The notes under the pieces were generated by a model. The model worked only from the letters and a program-made list of their open reading frames with translations. It did no database searches and had not been told where the DNA came from. 64,000 nt of DNA from Pseudophaeobacter arcticus DSM 23566 (GTDB lineage: Bacteria; Pseudomonadota; Alphaproteobacteria; Rhodobacterales; Rhodobacteraceae): NCBI RefSeq assembly GCF_000473205.1, contig NZ_KI421507.1, forward strand, positions 3,147,057-3,211,056, written 5' to 3'. The position numbers and the translations under genes are program-made. Positions 9,176-18,526 of this stretch are shown here, one piece after another. Position 1 is the stretch's first letter. The number at the start of each line of letters is the position of its first letter.

Positions 9176-9330
9176 GGCGGGGGCCTCCTTTGGGCTGGTG
9201 AGCGGGCCAGCCGAACCTTTGCGGTGCGGCTCTGCCTCTCTGCCTCGTGGGTTGTCTCGTCCCCTAGACCTAACCGACCCACGGGGCTTCTGCCAAGATG
9301 CAAGCCGACAGGAGCCGCCGCCCCGGGCTG

Positions 9331-10296
9331 TTAACGCGGCGTTGGCGGGCCAAAATGGGCAACCACAGCGGCGATCACCGCCGCGTCCCGCAGCAGGCGA
9401 TTATGGCCCAGCCCATCGCTCACCTGCAGCCGCGCCGCCGCCCAGTCCTGCGCCAGATCCTCGACCTCGTGCAGGGGAATAATGCGATCTGCACTGTCGT
9501 GCAGGATCAATGTCGGCAGCCGCAACTGGCGGACCAGATTTGCGGCCTTTAGCGCCAAAAACGGCAGGCCATAGCGCGCTTCCAGCCGCTGTTGCGCCCG
9601 TCGCGCCACGCTGGTGGAAAAGCCAAGCTGGCTGGCAAGGCGCTGGATAAAGCTTTCCAGATCCGGCATCGGCGCCAATAGCGCCACCCTGTCGGCCTGC
9701 ATCCCCCGGGTCAGCGCCGCGATCACCGCCGCCGCACCGTTGGAATGCGCCACAACCCCGGCCAGAGGGCCAAGCCGGGCGGCAACCTGCTGCGTCACCT
9801 CCAGCATTTCCGGCAGCGAACTGCGGCTGCCCGCCGTCGCCCCGTGCGCCGGGGTGTCAAAGGCAACCACCCGGTATCCGGCCGCCACAAGAGGCGCCGC
9901 AAAACCGCCCATCTGTCCGGCCCGGCCACCAAAGCCGTGAACCAGCAGCACCGTTGGCAGTGGTGCCGCGTCGCGCACCCCCAACAGGGGTCGCCCCCCG
10001 CGCCATTCATACAGCGGCACCAGCACGCCACTGGCCAGTTTCATCGGGGTGGCGGTCGACTGGAGCAGCCAGTCCCGTTCACGGCGCGGCAATTTCTGCC
10101 GCTGAGGCCGGGTAAAGAGATAGGCAAACAGCCGGGAGGCCAAACCCGGGCTGAGCCTGCTCAGCGCACCGGTGGTAAGGTGAACCCATTTAGGGGTCCG
10201 TTTGGGGGCCTGGTGGCGCCGCGCCACTGGTTTGCAACTGACTGTTGGCTGCGCTGTCGCGCAGAGGTTTGGGCGGGCAGTTGAAGTCGTGACCAT
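9331..10296 (-). CDS. Alpha/beta hydrolase
   Basis: Serine hydrolase of 321 residues with no clear signal peptide. The oxyanion loop is LLVHGFGGRAGQMGG, the nucleophile elbow reads HSNG (GVVAHSNGAAAVIAAL) rather than the common GxSxG, and the acid and base are Asp in ILHDSADRIIPL and His in DGLGHNRLL. The first 75 residues are basic and outside the catalytic fold. It faces the HxlR regulator across 190 bases containing a strong dyad, so it may be that regulator's target. The substrate is unknown. Confidence 0.87.
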   Translation of the reverse strand: MVTTSTARPNLCATAQPTVSCKPVARRHQAPKRTPKWVHLTTGALSRLSPGLASRLFAYLFTRPQRQKLPRRERDWLLQSTATPMKLASGVLVPLYEWRGGRPLLGVRDAAPLPTVLLVHGFGGRAGQMGGFAAPLVAAGYRVVAFDTPAHGATAGSRSSLPEMLEVTQQVAARLGPLAGVVAHSNGAAAVIAALTRGMQADRVALLAPMPDLESFIQRLASQLGFSTSVARRAQQRLEARYGLPFLALKAANLVRQLRLPTLILHDSADRIIPLHEVEDLAQDWAAARLQVSDGLGHNRLLRDAAVIAAVVAHFGPPTPR

Positions 10297-10335
10297 CTGG
10301 CGGCCTCCTGAGTTTTCTGTTCCAGCCTGCTGCGG

Positions 10336-10380
10336 CCTGTTCTGTTTTGGCCTGCTCTGCTCTGGCCTGCTCTATTTTGG
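10336..10380. repeat. 15-base tandem repeat, three copies
   Basis: Units CCTGTTCTGTTTTGG, CCTGCTCTGCTCTGG and CCTGCTCTATTTTGG lie head to tail in the gap between the hydrolase and the HxlR regulator. A more diverged copy precedes them at 10321-10335. The spacing of 15 bases is about 1.5 helical turns. Confidence 0.6.
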
Positions 10381-10421
10381 CCTGACGCTATGTGCCAAAC
10401 GCGGAACACGAATCAAACAAA

Positions 10422-10462
10422 GGTTCTATTTTGGAACTCATTATCAGTTCTAATTGAGAACC
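10422..10462. promoter_or_regulatory. Nested dyad, candidate HxlR operator
   Basis: Two inverted pairs share one centre: the outer arms GGTTCT and AGAACC match perfectly, and the inner arms GGAACT and AGTTCT match at five of six positions. The element ends 27 bases before the HxlR gene start and lies on the side facing the divergent hydrolase. HxlR proteins bind as dimers to such repeats close to their own promoters; binding here is an inference. Confidence 0.6.
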
Positions 10463-10489
10463 CTGTCAATCCATGCTAGGAATCGGCCT

Positions 10490-10999
10490 ATGAAATGGCA
10501 TGATCTCAATGGTGACACCTGCCCGCTTGCCCGCGCTATGGGGGTGATCGGGGATCGCTGGACCTTGCTCATCCTGCGGGAATGTTTCCTTGGGGTGCGC
10601 CGGTTTGATGGGTTTCAAAAACGTCTGGGCATCACCCGGCACCTGCTGGCCGCCCGGTTAAAGCGGCTGGAAACCATGGGCGTGTTGGAGCGACGCCCCT
10701 ACCAACAACGCCCGCTGCGGCATGAATATCGGCTGACCGCCTCGGGCAAGGCCTTTGCGCCGGTGTTGCTGGCGATGCAGGACTGGAGCCAGCACAACCT
10801 GCCCAGCCAAGAGCCAATGCCCTTTGCCTTTGTCACCCGCGACACGGGGTCCCGGGTGGACCCGGTCTTGACCGATAAGAACACCGGCCAGGAGCTGAAT
10901 CACCGAACGGTTCTGATGGTCCCCTCCCAGGCTGCGCCCGCCGACACAGCTGAGGCGCCTGATCCACCCTTGCCAGATACAGGCACCGGGCCTGCTTAG
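10490..10999 (+). CDS. HxlR-family winged-helix transcriptional regulator
   Basis: Regulator of 169 residues. The HxlR domain covers about residues 8-100: CPLARAMGVIGDRWTLLILRECFLGVRRFDGF, then LGITRHLLAARLKRLETMGVLERRPY and the wing HEYRLTASG. The Cys in CPLA is the position that senses thiol or electrophile stress in several members such as YodB and HypR. The C-terminal 65 residues are low in structure and rich in Pro, Ala and Asp. The ATG at 10490 gives MKWHDLNGDTCPLA; the frame is open 12 codons upstream, but those codons run into the dyad. It probably controls itself and the divergent hydrolase. Confidence 0.9.
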   Translation: MKWHDLNGDTCPLARAMGVIGDRWTLLILRECFLGVRRFDGFQKRLGITRHLLAARLKRLETMGVLERRPYQQRPLRHEYRLTASGKAFAPVLLAMQDWSQHNLPSQEPMPFAFVTRDTGSRVDPVLTDKNTGQELNHRTVLMVPSQAAPADTAEAPDPPLPDTGTGPA

Positions 11000-11351
11000 C
11001 GGCCTGCGCCTGGGCCTGGGCCTGTGTCTGGGCCTGCCGGGTCCTAGGCATTTCAGTCCAAGGGATACCAGGAGATGCAGAGAGTGGCGAAGCGCTCGCA
11101 GGTGTTTTTCTGGGACCTCTTGCGAAAGATCTGCAGAGCGGTTTCCTTTGGACTTTCTTTGTTTGTGGTCCAATCAAAGGTGCCCTCGTCGCGCTCAACT
11201 GTCGACATGTCTCTCTCTCTTGTTCGCACTCAGGAGAACGTGCTCTTGGCCATCAGGCCAGAACGATTAGGCCAGAACGATTAGGCCGGGCGCTGCCCGG
11301 CCTAGGTGGCGTCAGAAAAATTGAACACAGTCAGATTGACCAGGGGAGGGC
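11000..11351. other. Sparse region between HxlR and pobA genes
   Basis: Apart from the doubtful 51-codon minus-strand frame noted separately, this stretch holds only repetitive sequence: CCTGGG-type hexamers at about 11003-11040 and a direct repeat of AGGCCAGAACGATT near 11255-11285. A short GC hairpin (GCCGGGC...GCCCGGC) at about 11285-11302 could act as a terminator for pobA or for the HxlR gene, but it lacks a clear U-tract. Confidence 0.4.
11053..11208 (-). CDS. Possible 51-residue protein, unknown
   Basis: Open frame of 51 codons beginning MSTVERDEGTFDWTTNKE and ending CISWYPLD. Its composition (balanced charges, central KETALQIFRKRSQ) is more protein-like than the shadow frames around it. 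A purine-rich stretch, AGAGAGAGA, precedes the ATG. It resembles no family I recognise and might be the remnant of a longer gene. It sits alone in the gap between the HxlR regulator and pobA. Confidence 0.28.
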   Translation of the reverse strand: MSTVERDEGTFDWTTNKESPKETALQIFRKRSQKNTCERFATLCISWYPLD

Positions 11352-12533
<1,182 letters not shown>

Positions 12534-12650
12534 CTACACGTCTCCCTAAACATGCGGGCCTGGAGTTTGCCCTGACTCTGATGCCTAATATGCAGCGCGA
12601 ATATCACTTTGCGAATGGACTGACTGCGCAACCTCTTGTACATTTCACAC

Positions 12651-13508
12651 ATGTCTCCTGCCTCCCATATCAGCAGCTACAACCTGTTTGGCGAAACCAG
12701 AGAACTGGCCGATGTGCTGCACGTCGAGACCATTCGCTCGCGCTCGGCCCTGCATGACTGGCAGTTAAAGGCCCATCGTCACGCGCGATTGCACCAGCTT
12801 TTGTTCCTGACCGAGGGCAGCGGTGAAGCCGAGATCGACGGCAAAACGCAGACAATTCCAGCCGCCAGTTTTGTCAATATTCCGCGCGGCGTGGTGCATG
12901 GCTATGACTTTGCGCCGGAAACCCGCGGCTGGGTGGTGACGCTGACCTCTGACCTGCTGGATCACTGTATCCAGGCCAGCGAAGGGGTACGCGCGCCGCT
13001 GGAACGGCCTGCAATCCTGCCGCTGCCCGCCGCGCTGGGTGACCTTGCCGAACATCTCTATGATGAATACCACCGGCAGGATTTTGCCCGCGCCCAGGTG
13101 TTGCGCTCCCTGGCTGGCGCCCTGATCGCCTTGGCAGCCCGCGCCATTTTTGAAGCGGATAGCGCCAATCAGCATCGCGCAGGAAACCCGCTGTTCACCC
13201 GGTTCGAGGAGATGATCGAGCGGGATTTTCGCAAGCGCCGCCCCCTGGCCGACTATGCCCGCGATCTGGCGATCTCACCCACGCATCTGAACCGGATCAC
13301 CCATCAATCTGCCGGGCAGTCGGCCTCGCAGCTGATCAACGAACGCATGCTGCGCGAGGCGCGCCGGATGCTGATCTATACCAATCTGACCGCCGCCCAG
13401 ATCGCCTATGATCTGGGGTTTTCCGACCCGGCGCATTTCAGCCGCGTCTTTGCCAAGGGCACCGGCACCCCGCCCAAACTGTTTCGCAAAAAGGTCAGCG
13501 AGGCCTGA
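12651..13508 (+). CDS. pobR: AraC-family regulator, PobR-like
   Basis: Transcription factor of 285 residues. An N-terminal cupin-like sensing domain (HARLHQLLFLTEGSGEAEIDGKTQTIPAASFVNIPRGVVHGYDF) is followed by a C-terminal AraC double helix-turn-helix: LADYARDLAISPTHLNRITHQSAGQSASQLINERMLREARRML then TAAQIAYDLGFSDPAHFSRVFAKGTGTPP. By position opposite pobA it should activate pobA in response to 4-hydroxybenzoate. The ATG at 12651 is preferred over the in-frame TTG at 12636; neither has a strong ribosome site. The effector is inferred from context. Confidence 0.88.
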   Translation: MSPASHISSYNLFGETRELADVLHVETIRSRSALHDWQLKAHRHARLHQLLFLTEGSGEAEIDGKTQTIPAASFVNIPRGVVHGYDFAPETRGWVVTLTSDLLDHCIQASEGVRAPLERPAILPLPAALGDLAEHLYDEYHRQDFARAQVLRSLAGALIALAARAIFEADSANQHRAGNPLFTRFEEMIERDFRKRRPLADYARDLAISPTHLNRITHQSAGQSASQLINERMLREARRMLIYTNLTAAQIAYDLGFSDPAHFSRVFAKGTGTPPKLFRKKVSEA

Positions 13509-13553
13509 GCCACTTGCAGCTAGCCACCCTTTGTCCCTGGCCACCACTTGCTG

Positions 13554-14219
13554 CTAGCCCGGTGGCACCACCACCCCGGCAAAGACCAGCTGCAGATACT
13601 GCTCTGCGATCTCTTCCTGTGGCACCGGGTTTTCCACCCGATTCCAATGGGGGATCCAATTCAAAGCCCCAAAGACCGCCGCCGCCACCAGACGCGGATC
13701 GCAGGGCCGCAGACTGCCCTCGGCGACGCCCTGCTTGATCAGGCTGCGAAGGTGAAAATCCACTTCGGCCTTGCTGGCGCGCAACGCCTGGCGGCGCGCT
13801 GGCGACAGGCTGTGTTCACGGACCATGGCGATTGTGGCCCCCAGATCGGTGGACACCCAGGCGCAATAGCCCCGGATCAGCAATGCAATACGGTCCACCA
13901 CCGGCAGGGTGTCCTTCTGGCTCTGCCGCATGGTTTCGCCCAGGAATTCCAACCCCAGCAGGTGGCAGCCAAACAGGATGTCCTCTTTGCTTTCAACATA
14001 GTAATAGATTGTTCGCTTGGTGATTTTCAGGGCCGCTGCGATGTCTTCAAGCGATGTCTGCTCATACCCGTGATCATTGAACAGCCGCGCCCCCGCCTGC
14101 AAGACCGCACGCCGCTTGGCCTCTCGCTTGGCGTCGCGGCTGGCACCCGTGTCAGGTGCCGCGCGGGCATCGGGGGAGGTCCAGCAGGATTGCTCTGCGT
14201 TCTTCTTACTGTCGCGCAC
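13554..14219 (-). CDS. TetR-family transcriptional regulator
   Basis: Regulator of 221 residues. The TetR helix-turn-helix spans about residues 33-80 (REAKRRAVLQAGARLFNDHGYEQTSLEDIAAALKITKRTIYYYVESKEDILFGC), preceded by a charged, probably disordered tail. The C-terminal all-helical ligand domain resembles acyl-CoA-responsive members in helix pattern only. It starts with GTG (MRDSKKNAEQ) and lies opposite the six-gene acyl-CoA operon, so it most likely represses that operon until a CoA thioester intermediate appears. A later start inside the tail is possible. Confidence 0.88.
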   Translation of the reverse strand: MRDSKKNAEQSCWTSPDARAAPDTGASRDAKREAKRRAVLQAGARLFNDHGYEQTSLEDIAAALKITKRTIYYYVESKEDILFGCHLLGLEFLGETMRQSQKDTLPVVDRIALLIRGYCAWVSTDLGATIAMVREHSLSPARRQALRASKAEVDFHLRSLIKQGVAEGSLRPCDPRLVAAAVFGALNWIPHWNRVENPVPQEEIAEQYLQLVFAGVVVPPG

Positions 14220-14270
14220 CCCTGCCTCCCTTTGCCCCTGGCGTTTGGCCCGCCTTGTTTATGACGTGCA

Positions 14271-14344
14271 GTAATTACACCTGCCAGTTACATCAAGATT
14301 GACCTTTTTGCCAGCCGATACAATAGTAACCCGCAAGTGTAATT
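14271..14344. promoter_or_regulatory. Candidate TetR operator region
   Basis: The gap between the TetR gene and the thiolase gene contains GTAATTAC, a perfect 8-base palindrome at 14271-14278, and the pair AATTACAC (14273-14280) and GTGTAATT (14337-14344) as inverted copies 56 bases apart. The second copy sits just before the thiolase ribosome site (AAGGAG). Two inverted half-operators flanking a divergent promoter would suit a TetR dimer, but this is inference. Confidence 0.4.
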
Positions 14345-14380
14345 TTATCCCGACGCAGAGCTGCACCAAGGAGAACACCA

Positions 14381-15565
14381 ATGACATCAGATGTACTGGT
14401 TGCCGGAGTCGGCATGACCAAATTTGCCAAACCCGGTCAAAACGCCCCCTATACCGAAATGGGAGCCGCCGCGCTGCGCGATGCTCTGGCGGATGCGGGC
14501 CTGCCCTATGACGCGGTTGAGCAGGCCTATGCGGGCTATGTCTATGGCGACAGTACCTGCGGCCAGGCAGTGCTCTATAAGGTGGGCATGACCGGCATTC
14601 CGGTGATGAATGTGAACAACAACTGCTCCACCGGCTCGACTGCCCTGTTCATGGCGCGCCAGGCGGTGCAGTCCGGCGCGGTGGATGTGGCGCTGGCACT
14701 GGGGTTTGAACATATGCAACCCGGCGCGCTGACCTCGCATTGGGACGACCGCCCCAGCCCCTTTGATGCCTTTGACGCCGAGACCGACGATCTGGTCGGC
14801 CACCCAGAGATTCCGCTGGCGCTGCGCTATTTTGGCGGTGCGGGCAAATCCCACATGGAGAAACACGGCTCCTCCCTCACCGATCTGGCCCGCATCCGCG
14901 CCAAGGCCAGCCGCCATGCGGTGAACAACCCGCTGGCCCTGTTCCGGCAGGAATTGTCACCTCAGGACGTGCTGGACAGCCCGATGATCTGGGAAGGCGT
15001 GATGACCCGGCTGATGGCCTGCCCCCCCACCTGTGGCGCCGCCGCCGCCATCGTGGTCAGCGAAGACTACGCCAGGAAACACGGGCTAAATCAGGCCGTG
15101 CGCATCAAAGGCCAGGCGATGACCACCGACTATGCCTCCACCTTTGAGGCCCATGACATGATGCAGCTGGTCGGCTATGACATGACCGCAGCCGCCGCCA
15201 AACAGGTGCAGGAACAGACCGGCATCAGTATCGACGACGTGGATGTGGTCGAGCTGCACGACTGTTTCGCCCATAACGAAATGATCACCTACGAGGGCCT
15301 GGGTCTTTGCCCCGAAGGCGGCGCCAGCAAGTTCATCGCGGATGGCGACAACACCTATGGCGGCAAATATGTGACCAACCCCTCGGGTGGGCTGTTGTCC
15401 AAGGGCCATCCGCTGGGGGCCACCGGCCTGGCGCAATGCTACGAGCTGACGCGGCAATTGCGCGGTACTGCCGGCCCCACCCAGGTCGCGGGTGCGCGCA
15501 CCGCACTGCAGCATAACCTTGGTCTGGGCGGTGCCTGTGTCATCACCCTGTACCAGGCAGCCTGA
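14381..15565 (+). CDS. SCP2-type thiolase / acetyl-CoA acetyltransferase-like protein
   Basis: Thiolase superfamily protein of 394 residues, SCP-x/lipid-transfer type. The acyl-accepting Cys82 lies in NVNNNCSTGSTAL, the HDCF motif (ELHDCFAHNE, His293) replaces the NEAF motif of ordinary thiolases, and the second His is in GGLLSKGHPLGATGL (His343). SCP-x-type thiolases cleave 3-ketoacyl-CoAs with bulky or 2-methyl-branched chains. It leads the operon with AAGGAG upstream and is followed 10 bases later by a MaoC-like gene. It probably performs the final thiolytic or retro-Claisen step of this pathway. Confidence 0.92.
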   Translation: MTSDVLVAGVGMTKFAKPGQNAPYTEMGAAALRDALADAGLPYDAVEQAYAGYVYGDSTCGQAVLYKVGMTGIPVMNVNNNCSTGSTALFMARQAVQSGAVDVALALGFEHMQPGALTSHWDDRPSPFDAFDAETDDLVGHPEIPLALRYFGGAGKSHMEKHGSSLTDLARIRAKASRHAVNNPLALFRQELSPQDVLDSPMIWEGVMTRLMACPPTCGAAAAIVVSEDYARKHGLNQAVRIKGQAMTTDYASTFEAHDMMQLVGYDMTAAAAKQVQEQTGISIDDVDVVELHDCFAHNEMITYEGLGLCPEGGASKFIADGDNTYGGKYVTNPSGGLLSKGHPLGATGLAQCYELTRQLRGTAGPTQVAGARTALQHNLGLGGACVITLYQAA

Positions 15566-15575
15566 GGAGCGCCAC

Positions 15576-16022
15576 ATGATTGACCGAGCTTTCATTGGCC
15601 GCAGTTTTCCGCCGCTGCATGTAGATGTAGAACCCGGCCAGCTGCGCGCCTTTGCCCGCGCCACCGGCCAGCGTGACCCGATCTACTGGGACGAGGAGGC
15701 CGCAAAAGCCGCAGGCTATCGCGCCCTGCCCGCGCCGCTGACCTTTCTGTTCACGCTGGATCAGGAGCGCGACGACCGGTTCTATTTCATCAACGCCATG
15801 GGCATCGAGCTGGGCCATGTGCTGCATGGCGAACAGGCCTTTACCTATGGTGCGCCGATCTGCGCCGGGGACCGCGTGACCCTCACCTGCACCTGCATGG
15901 ACATCTACGACAAAAAGGGCGGCGCCATGGAGTTTGTTATCCTGAAAACCCAAGCCACAAACCAACTGGGCGAAGATCTGGGCGGCATGACCGGCACCAT
16001 CGTCGTGAGGAATCCAAAATGA
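15576..16022 (+). CDS. MaoC-like hot-dog protein, N-terminal (FAS1_DH-type) subunit
   Basis: Hot-dog fold protein of 148 residues similar to the MaoC_dehydratase N-terminal domain (IGRSFPPLHVDVEPGQLRAFARATGQRDPIYWDEEAAKAAGY, then YGAPICAGDRVTLTCTCMDIYDKKGGAMEFVILKT). It lacks the Asp-x4-His catalytic pair of hydratases, so it is probably the non-catalytic partner of the next gene. Together they would form a split enoyl-CoA hydratase of the kind known for ChsH1/ChsH2 in sterol degraders. It has a ribosome site GAGGAG and overlaps the next start as ATGA. The longer frame that begins inside the thiolase is not used. Confidence 0.86.
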   Translation: MIDRAFIGRSFPPLHVDVEPGQLRAFARATGQRDPIYWDEEAAKAAGYRALPAPLTFLFTLDQERDDRFYFINAMGIELGHVLHGEQAFTYGAPICAGDRVTLTCTCMDIYDKKGGAMEFVILKTQATNQLGEDLGGMTGTIVVRNPK

Positions 16023-16441
16023 GCATCTTTGCACAGGACGTGACCTTTGCCGGGGTGAACGTGGGCGACAGCCTGCCTGCCGTGACCTCAAAACCCATCA
16101 GCCGCACCACGCTGGCGCTGTTTGCCGGCGCCTCTGGCGATCACAATCCGATCCATATCGACATTGATTTTGCCAAGGCCGCCGGCATGCCGGATGTCTT
16201 TGCCCATGGCATGCTGGGCATGGCCTATCTGGGCCACCTGCTGACGGCCTGGGTGCCACAGCGCGCGGTACGGGAATTCTCTACCCGGTTTGTCGCCATC
16301 ACTCAGGTGCATGCGGTGGTGACCTGCACCGGCCGCGTGGTGGAGAAACGCGAGGGCAATCTGGTGGCGCTGGAGATCGAGGCCGCAGATCAGAATGGTG
16401 ACGTAAAACTGGCAGGCCAGGCACTGGTGGAACTGCCCTAG
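16019..16441 (+). CDS. MaoC-like enoyl-CoA hydratase, catalytic subunit
   Basis: Hot-dog protein of 140 residues carrying the (R)-hydratase 2 motif: FAGASGDHNPIHIDIDFAKAAGMPDVFAHGMLGMAYLG, with catalytic Asp and His in GDHNPIH. It would hydrate trans-2-enoyl-CoA to the 3-hydroxyacyl-CoA, in a dimer with the preceding subunit. Start and stop overlap the previous gene by four bases. The following gap of 92 bases contains two short hairpins. Confidence 0.9.
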   Translation: MSIFAQDVTFAGVNVGDSLPAVTSKPISRTTLALFAGASGDHNPIHIDIDFAKAAGMPDVFAHGMLGMAYLGHLLTAWVPQRAVREFSTRFVAITQVHAVVTCTGRVVEKREGNLVALEIEAADQNGDVKLAGQALVELP

Positions 16442-16453
16442 CGATAACAGTAG

Positions 16454-16498
16454 CCCGCCCATGGGGGCGGACGGGCGCGACCCGGCCAAAGGCCGGGT
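16454..16498. other. Two adjacent GC-rich hairpins inside the operon
   Basis: Two short inverted repeats follow the MaoC stop: CCGCCC / GGGCGG around ATGG at 16455-16470 and ACCCGGCC / GGCCGGGT around AAA at 16480-16498. Neither is followed by a U-tract, so they look like mRNA stabilising or processing structures between the hydratase and dehydrogenase genes rather than a terminator. Confidence 0.45.
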
Positions 16499-16533
16499 GG
16501 GCCCTCAACTGAGAATGAAACGGATCTTGAATC

Positions 16534-17361
16534 ATGACAAAACTTGCAGGCAAAACCGCCTATGTCACCGGCGCCGGGCGCGGCATTGGCCGCTCAATTG
16601 CGCTGAAACTGGCCGGGGATGGCGCCAATGTGGTGCTGAACGATCTGGACGCAGACCCCGCGCAGCAGGTGGTGGCAGAGATCGAAGCCATGGGCGGCAA
16701 GGCCCTGGCCGTTGCCGGTTCGGTCACCGCCCCCGGCTTTGCCAATGATTTCATCCAGGCGGGCATCGACAGGTTTGGTGGCCTCGACATTATCGTCAAC
16801 AATGCCGGCTACACCTGGGATGGCTTCATTGGCAAGATGAGCGACGAACAGTTTGACGCCATGATCGACGTGCACCTGAAAGCGCCGTTTCAGATCATGC
16901 GTGCTGCTGCGCCCTTTATTGCCGAACAGGTGGCCATCGAGACCGCCGAGGGGCGCGAGGTGTTTCGCAAGGTGGTGAATATCTCCTCTATCTCGGGCAC
17001 CGGCGGCAATGCAGGCCAGGCCAATTACTCTGCCGCCAAATCCGGTGTCATCGGATTGACCAAAACCATGGCCAAAGAATGGGGACGCTTTAAGGTCAAC
17101 GTCAACGCGGTGGCCTTTGGCATGATCTCCACCCGCCTGACCGAAGCGACGGATGAAAAGAAATCCATCGAGGTGGAAGGCAACAAGGTCGCGATTGGCA
17201 TCCCCAAGAAACTGGTGCAGGGCATGGAGATGATGATCCCGCTGGGCCGTGCAGGCACTGCCGAAGAAGCCGCCGGTGGCGTCTATCTCTTCTGCATTCC
17301 CGAAAGCAACTATGTCTCGGGGCAGACGCTGATCGTCGGCGGTGGTTTCGGCGGCTCCTGA
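16534..17361 (+). CDS. Short-chain dehydrogenase, 3-hydroxyacyl-CoA dehydrogenase-like
   Basis: SDR of 275 residues with the full classical set: TGAGRGIG cofactor loop, NNAG, catalytic Ser in ISSISGTGG, and Tyr and Lys in YSAAKSG. An Asp (NDLDAD) at the end of the second strand predicts NAD(H) use. In this operon it most likely oxidises the 3-hydroxyacyl-CoA made by the MaoC pair, as in 17-beta-HSD4-like multifunctional enzymes. An inserted segment around residues 200-225 (EATDEKKSIEVEGNKVAIGIPKK) before the substrate helix could widen the site for a bulky acyl chain. Confidence 0.9.
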   Translation: MTKLAGKTAYVTGAGRGIGRSIALKLAGDGANVVLNDLDADPAQQVVAEIEAMGGKALAVAGSVTAPGFANDFIQAGIDRFGGLDIIVNNAGYTWDGFIGKMSDEQFDAMIDVHLKAPFQIMRAAAPFIAEQVAIETAEGREVFRKVVNISSISGTGGNAGQANYSAAKSGVIGLTKTMAKEWGRFKVNVNAVAFGMISTRLTEATDEKKSIEVEGNKVAIGIPKKLVQGMEMMIPLGRAGTAEEAAGGVYLFCIPESNYVSGQTLIVGGGFGGS

Positions 17362-17425
17362 GGCAACCGGGGCGGGGCCGACAGCGGTCCCCACCCCGCA
17401 AGACGGGCACAACAGGGAGGGCAGG

Positions 17426-18526
17426 ATGCTCCAAGGGACACGCATTATCGAAGTCGAAGGCCTCGGCCCCGGCCCCTTTGCCGCCATGACACTGGCGGAT
17501 ATGGGCGCCGATGTGATCTGCGTCCATCGCAAGGGCGGTGGCGTCACCCCCGGAATGCCGGAACGCTCGATACTGGATCGCGGCAAACGCTCGATCGAGT
17601 TGGATCTGAAAGACCCCAATGACATCAAAACCTTCCTGGCGCTGGTCGCCACGGCGGATGGGCTGATCGAAGGCTTTCGCCCCGGCGTGATGGAGCGGTT
17701 GGGCATCGGACCCGAGGCCTGCCAGGCGGTAAACCCAGGCCTGGTCTTTGGCCGGATGACCGGCTGGGGTCAGGACAGTGCGCTGGCGCAGACTGCCGGC
17801 CATGATCTGAATTATATCTCGCTCTCCGGCGCGCTTTGGTATGCGTCCAATCCGGGCGACGCGCCCCTGACACCCGCCACGCTGGTGGGTGATATCGGCG
17901 GTGGTGCGATGTATCTGGTGGTGGGTATGCTGGCCGGGCTGCTGCGGGCAAAAACCAGCGGTCTCGGCACTGTGGTCGACGCCGCGATCTATGATGGCTC
18001 GGCCCATATGATGAACCTGCTGATGAGCATCCGCCAGGCCGGGGGCTTTGGCGAGACACGCGGGCAAAACCTGCTGGACGGGCCACATTGGAGCCGCTCC
18101 TACGCCTGCGCCGATGGCGGCTACATGACGGTGCAATGTCTGGAGCCCAAATTCTACACGCAGTTTTTGTCGCTGATGGGGCTGGCGGAGGATGCGGAGT
18201 TCAAACATCAGTTCGACACCAGCACATGGCCCGTGCTGACCGCGCGGCTGGCCGGGATCTTTGCCGCGCAGCCCCGCGCCCATTGGGCGGCGCTGTTTGA
18301 CGGCACCGATGCCTGCGTTGCCCCGGTACTGAGCCCCGATGAGGCCCTGAAACATCCGATGAATGCCCGTGGCACCTGGGTTGAACAGGACGGCGTGTTG
18401 CAGGCGGCCCCCGCCCCGCGTTTTGATCACAGCCCGGCGTGGCAGCCCACTGCCCCTCCCGAGCGCGGCCAAGACAGCAGCAACATCCTGGCCGAACTCG
18501 GCCTTATCAAGGAAGACCCACGATGA
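17426..18526 (+). CDS. CaiB/BaiF CoA-transferase family protein, alpha-methylacyl-CoA racemase-like
   Basis: Class III CoA-transferase fold protein of 366 residues. The sequence resembles alpha-methylacyl-CoA racemase (AMACR): GLGPGPFAAMTLADMGADVICVHR, RGKRSIELDLKDP, RPGVMERLGIGPE, AGHDLNYISLSGAL with the catalytic His, and VGDIGGGAMYLVVGMLAGLL with the catalytic Asp. AMACR inverts the 2-methyl centre so that stereospecific acyl-CoA dehydrogenases can act. This supports a branched-chain acyl-CoA as the pathway substrate. The ATG has GGGAGG upstream and the stop overlaps the next start by four bases. Confidence 0.9.
   Translation: MLQGTRIIEVEGLGPGPFAAMTLADMGADVICVHRKGGGVTPGMPERSILDRGKRSIELDLKDPNDIKTFLALVATADGLIEGFRPGVMERLGIGPEACQAVNPGLVFGRMTGWGQDSALAQTAGHDLNYISLSGALWYASNPGDAPLTPATLVGDIGGGAMYLVVGMLAGLLRAKTSGLGTVVDAAIYDGSAHMMNLLMSIRQAGGFGETRGQNLLDGPHWSRSYACADGGYMTVQCLEPKFYTQFLSLMGLAEDAEFKHQFDTSTWPVLTARLAGIFAAQPRAHWAALFDGTDACVAPVLSPDEALKHPMNARGTWVEQDGVLQAAPAPRFDHSPAWQPTAPPERGQDSSNILAELGLIKEDPR

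Noticed and set aside
17102..18472. 456-codon minus-strand frame
   Set aside because: Antisense to the CoA-transferase and the end of the SDR gene, with no motif.
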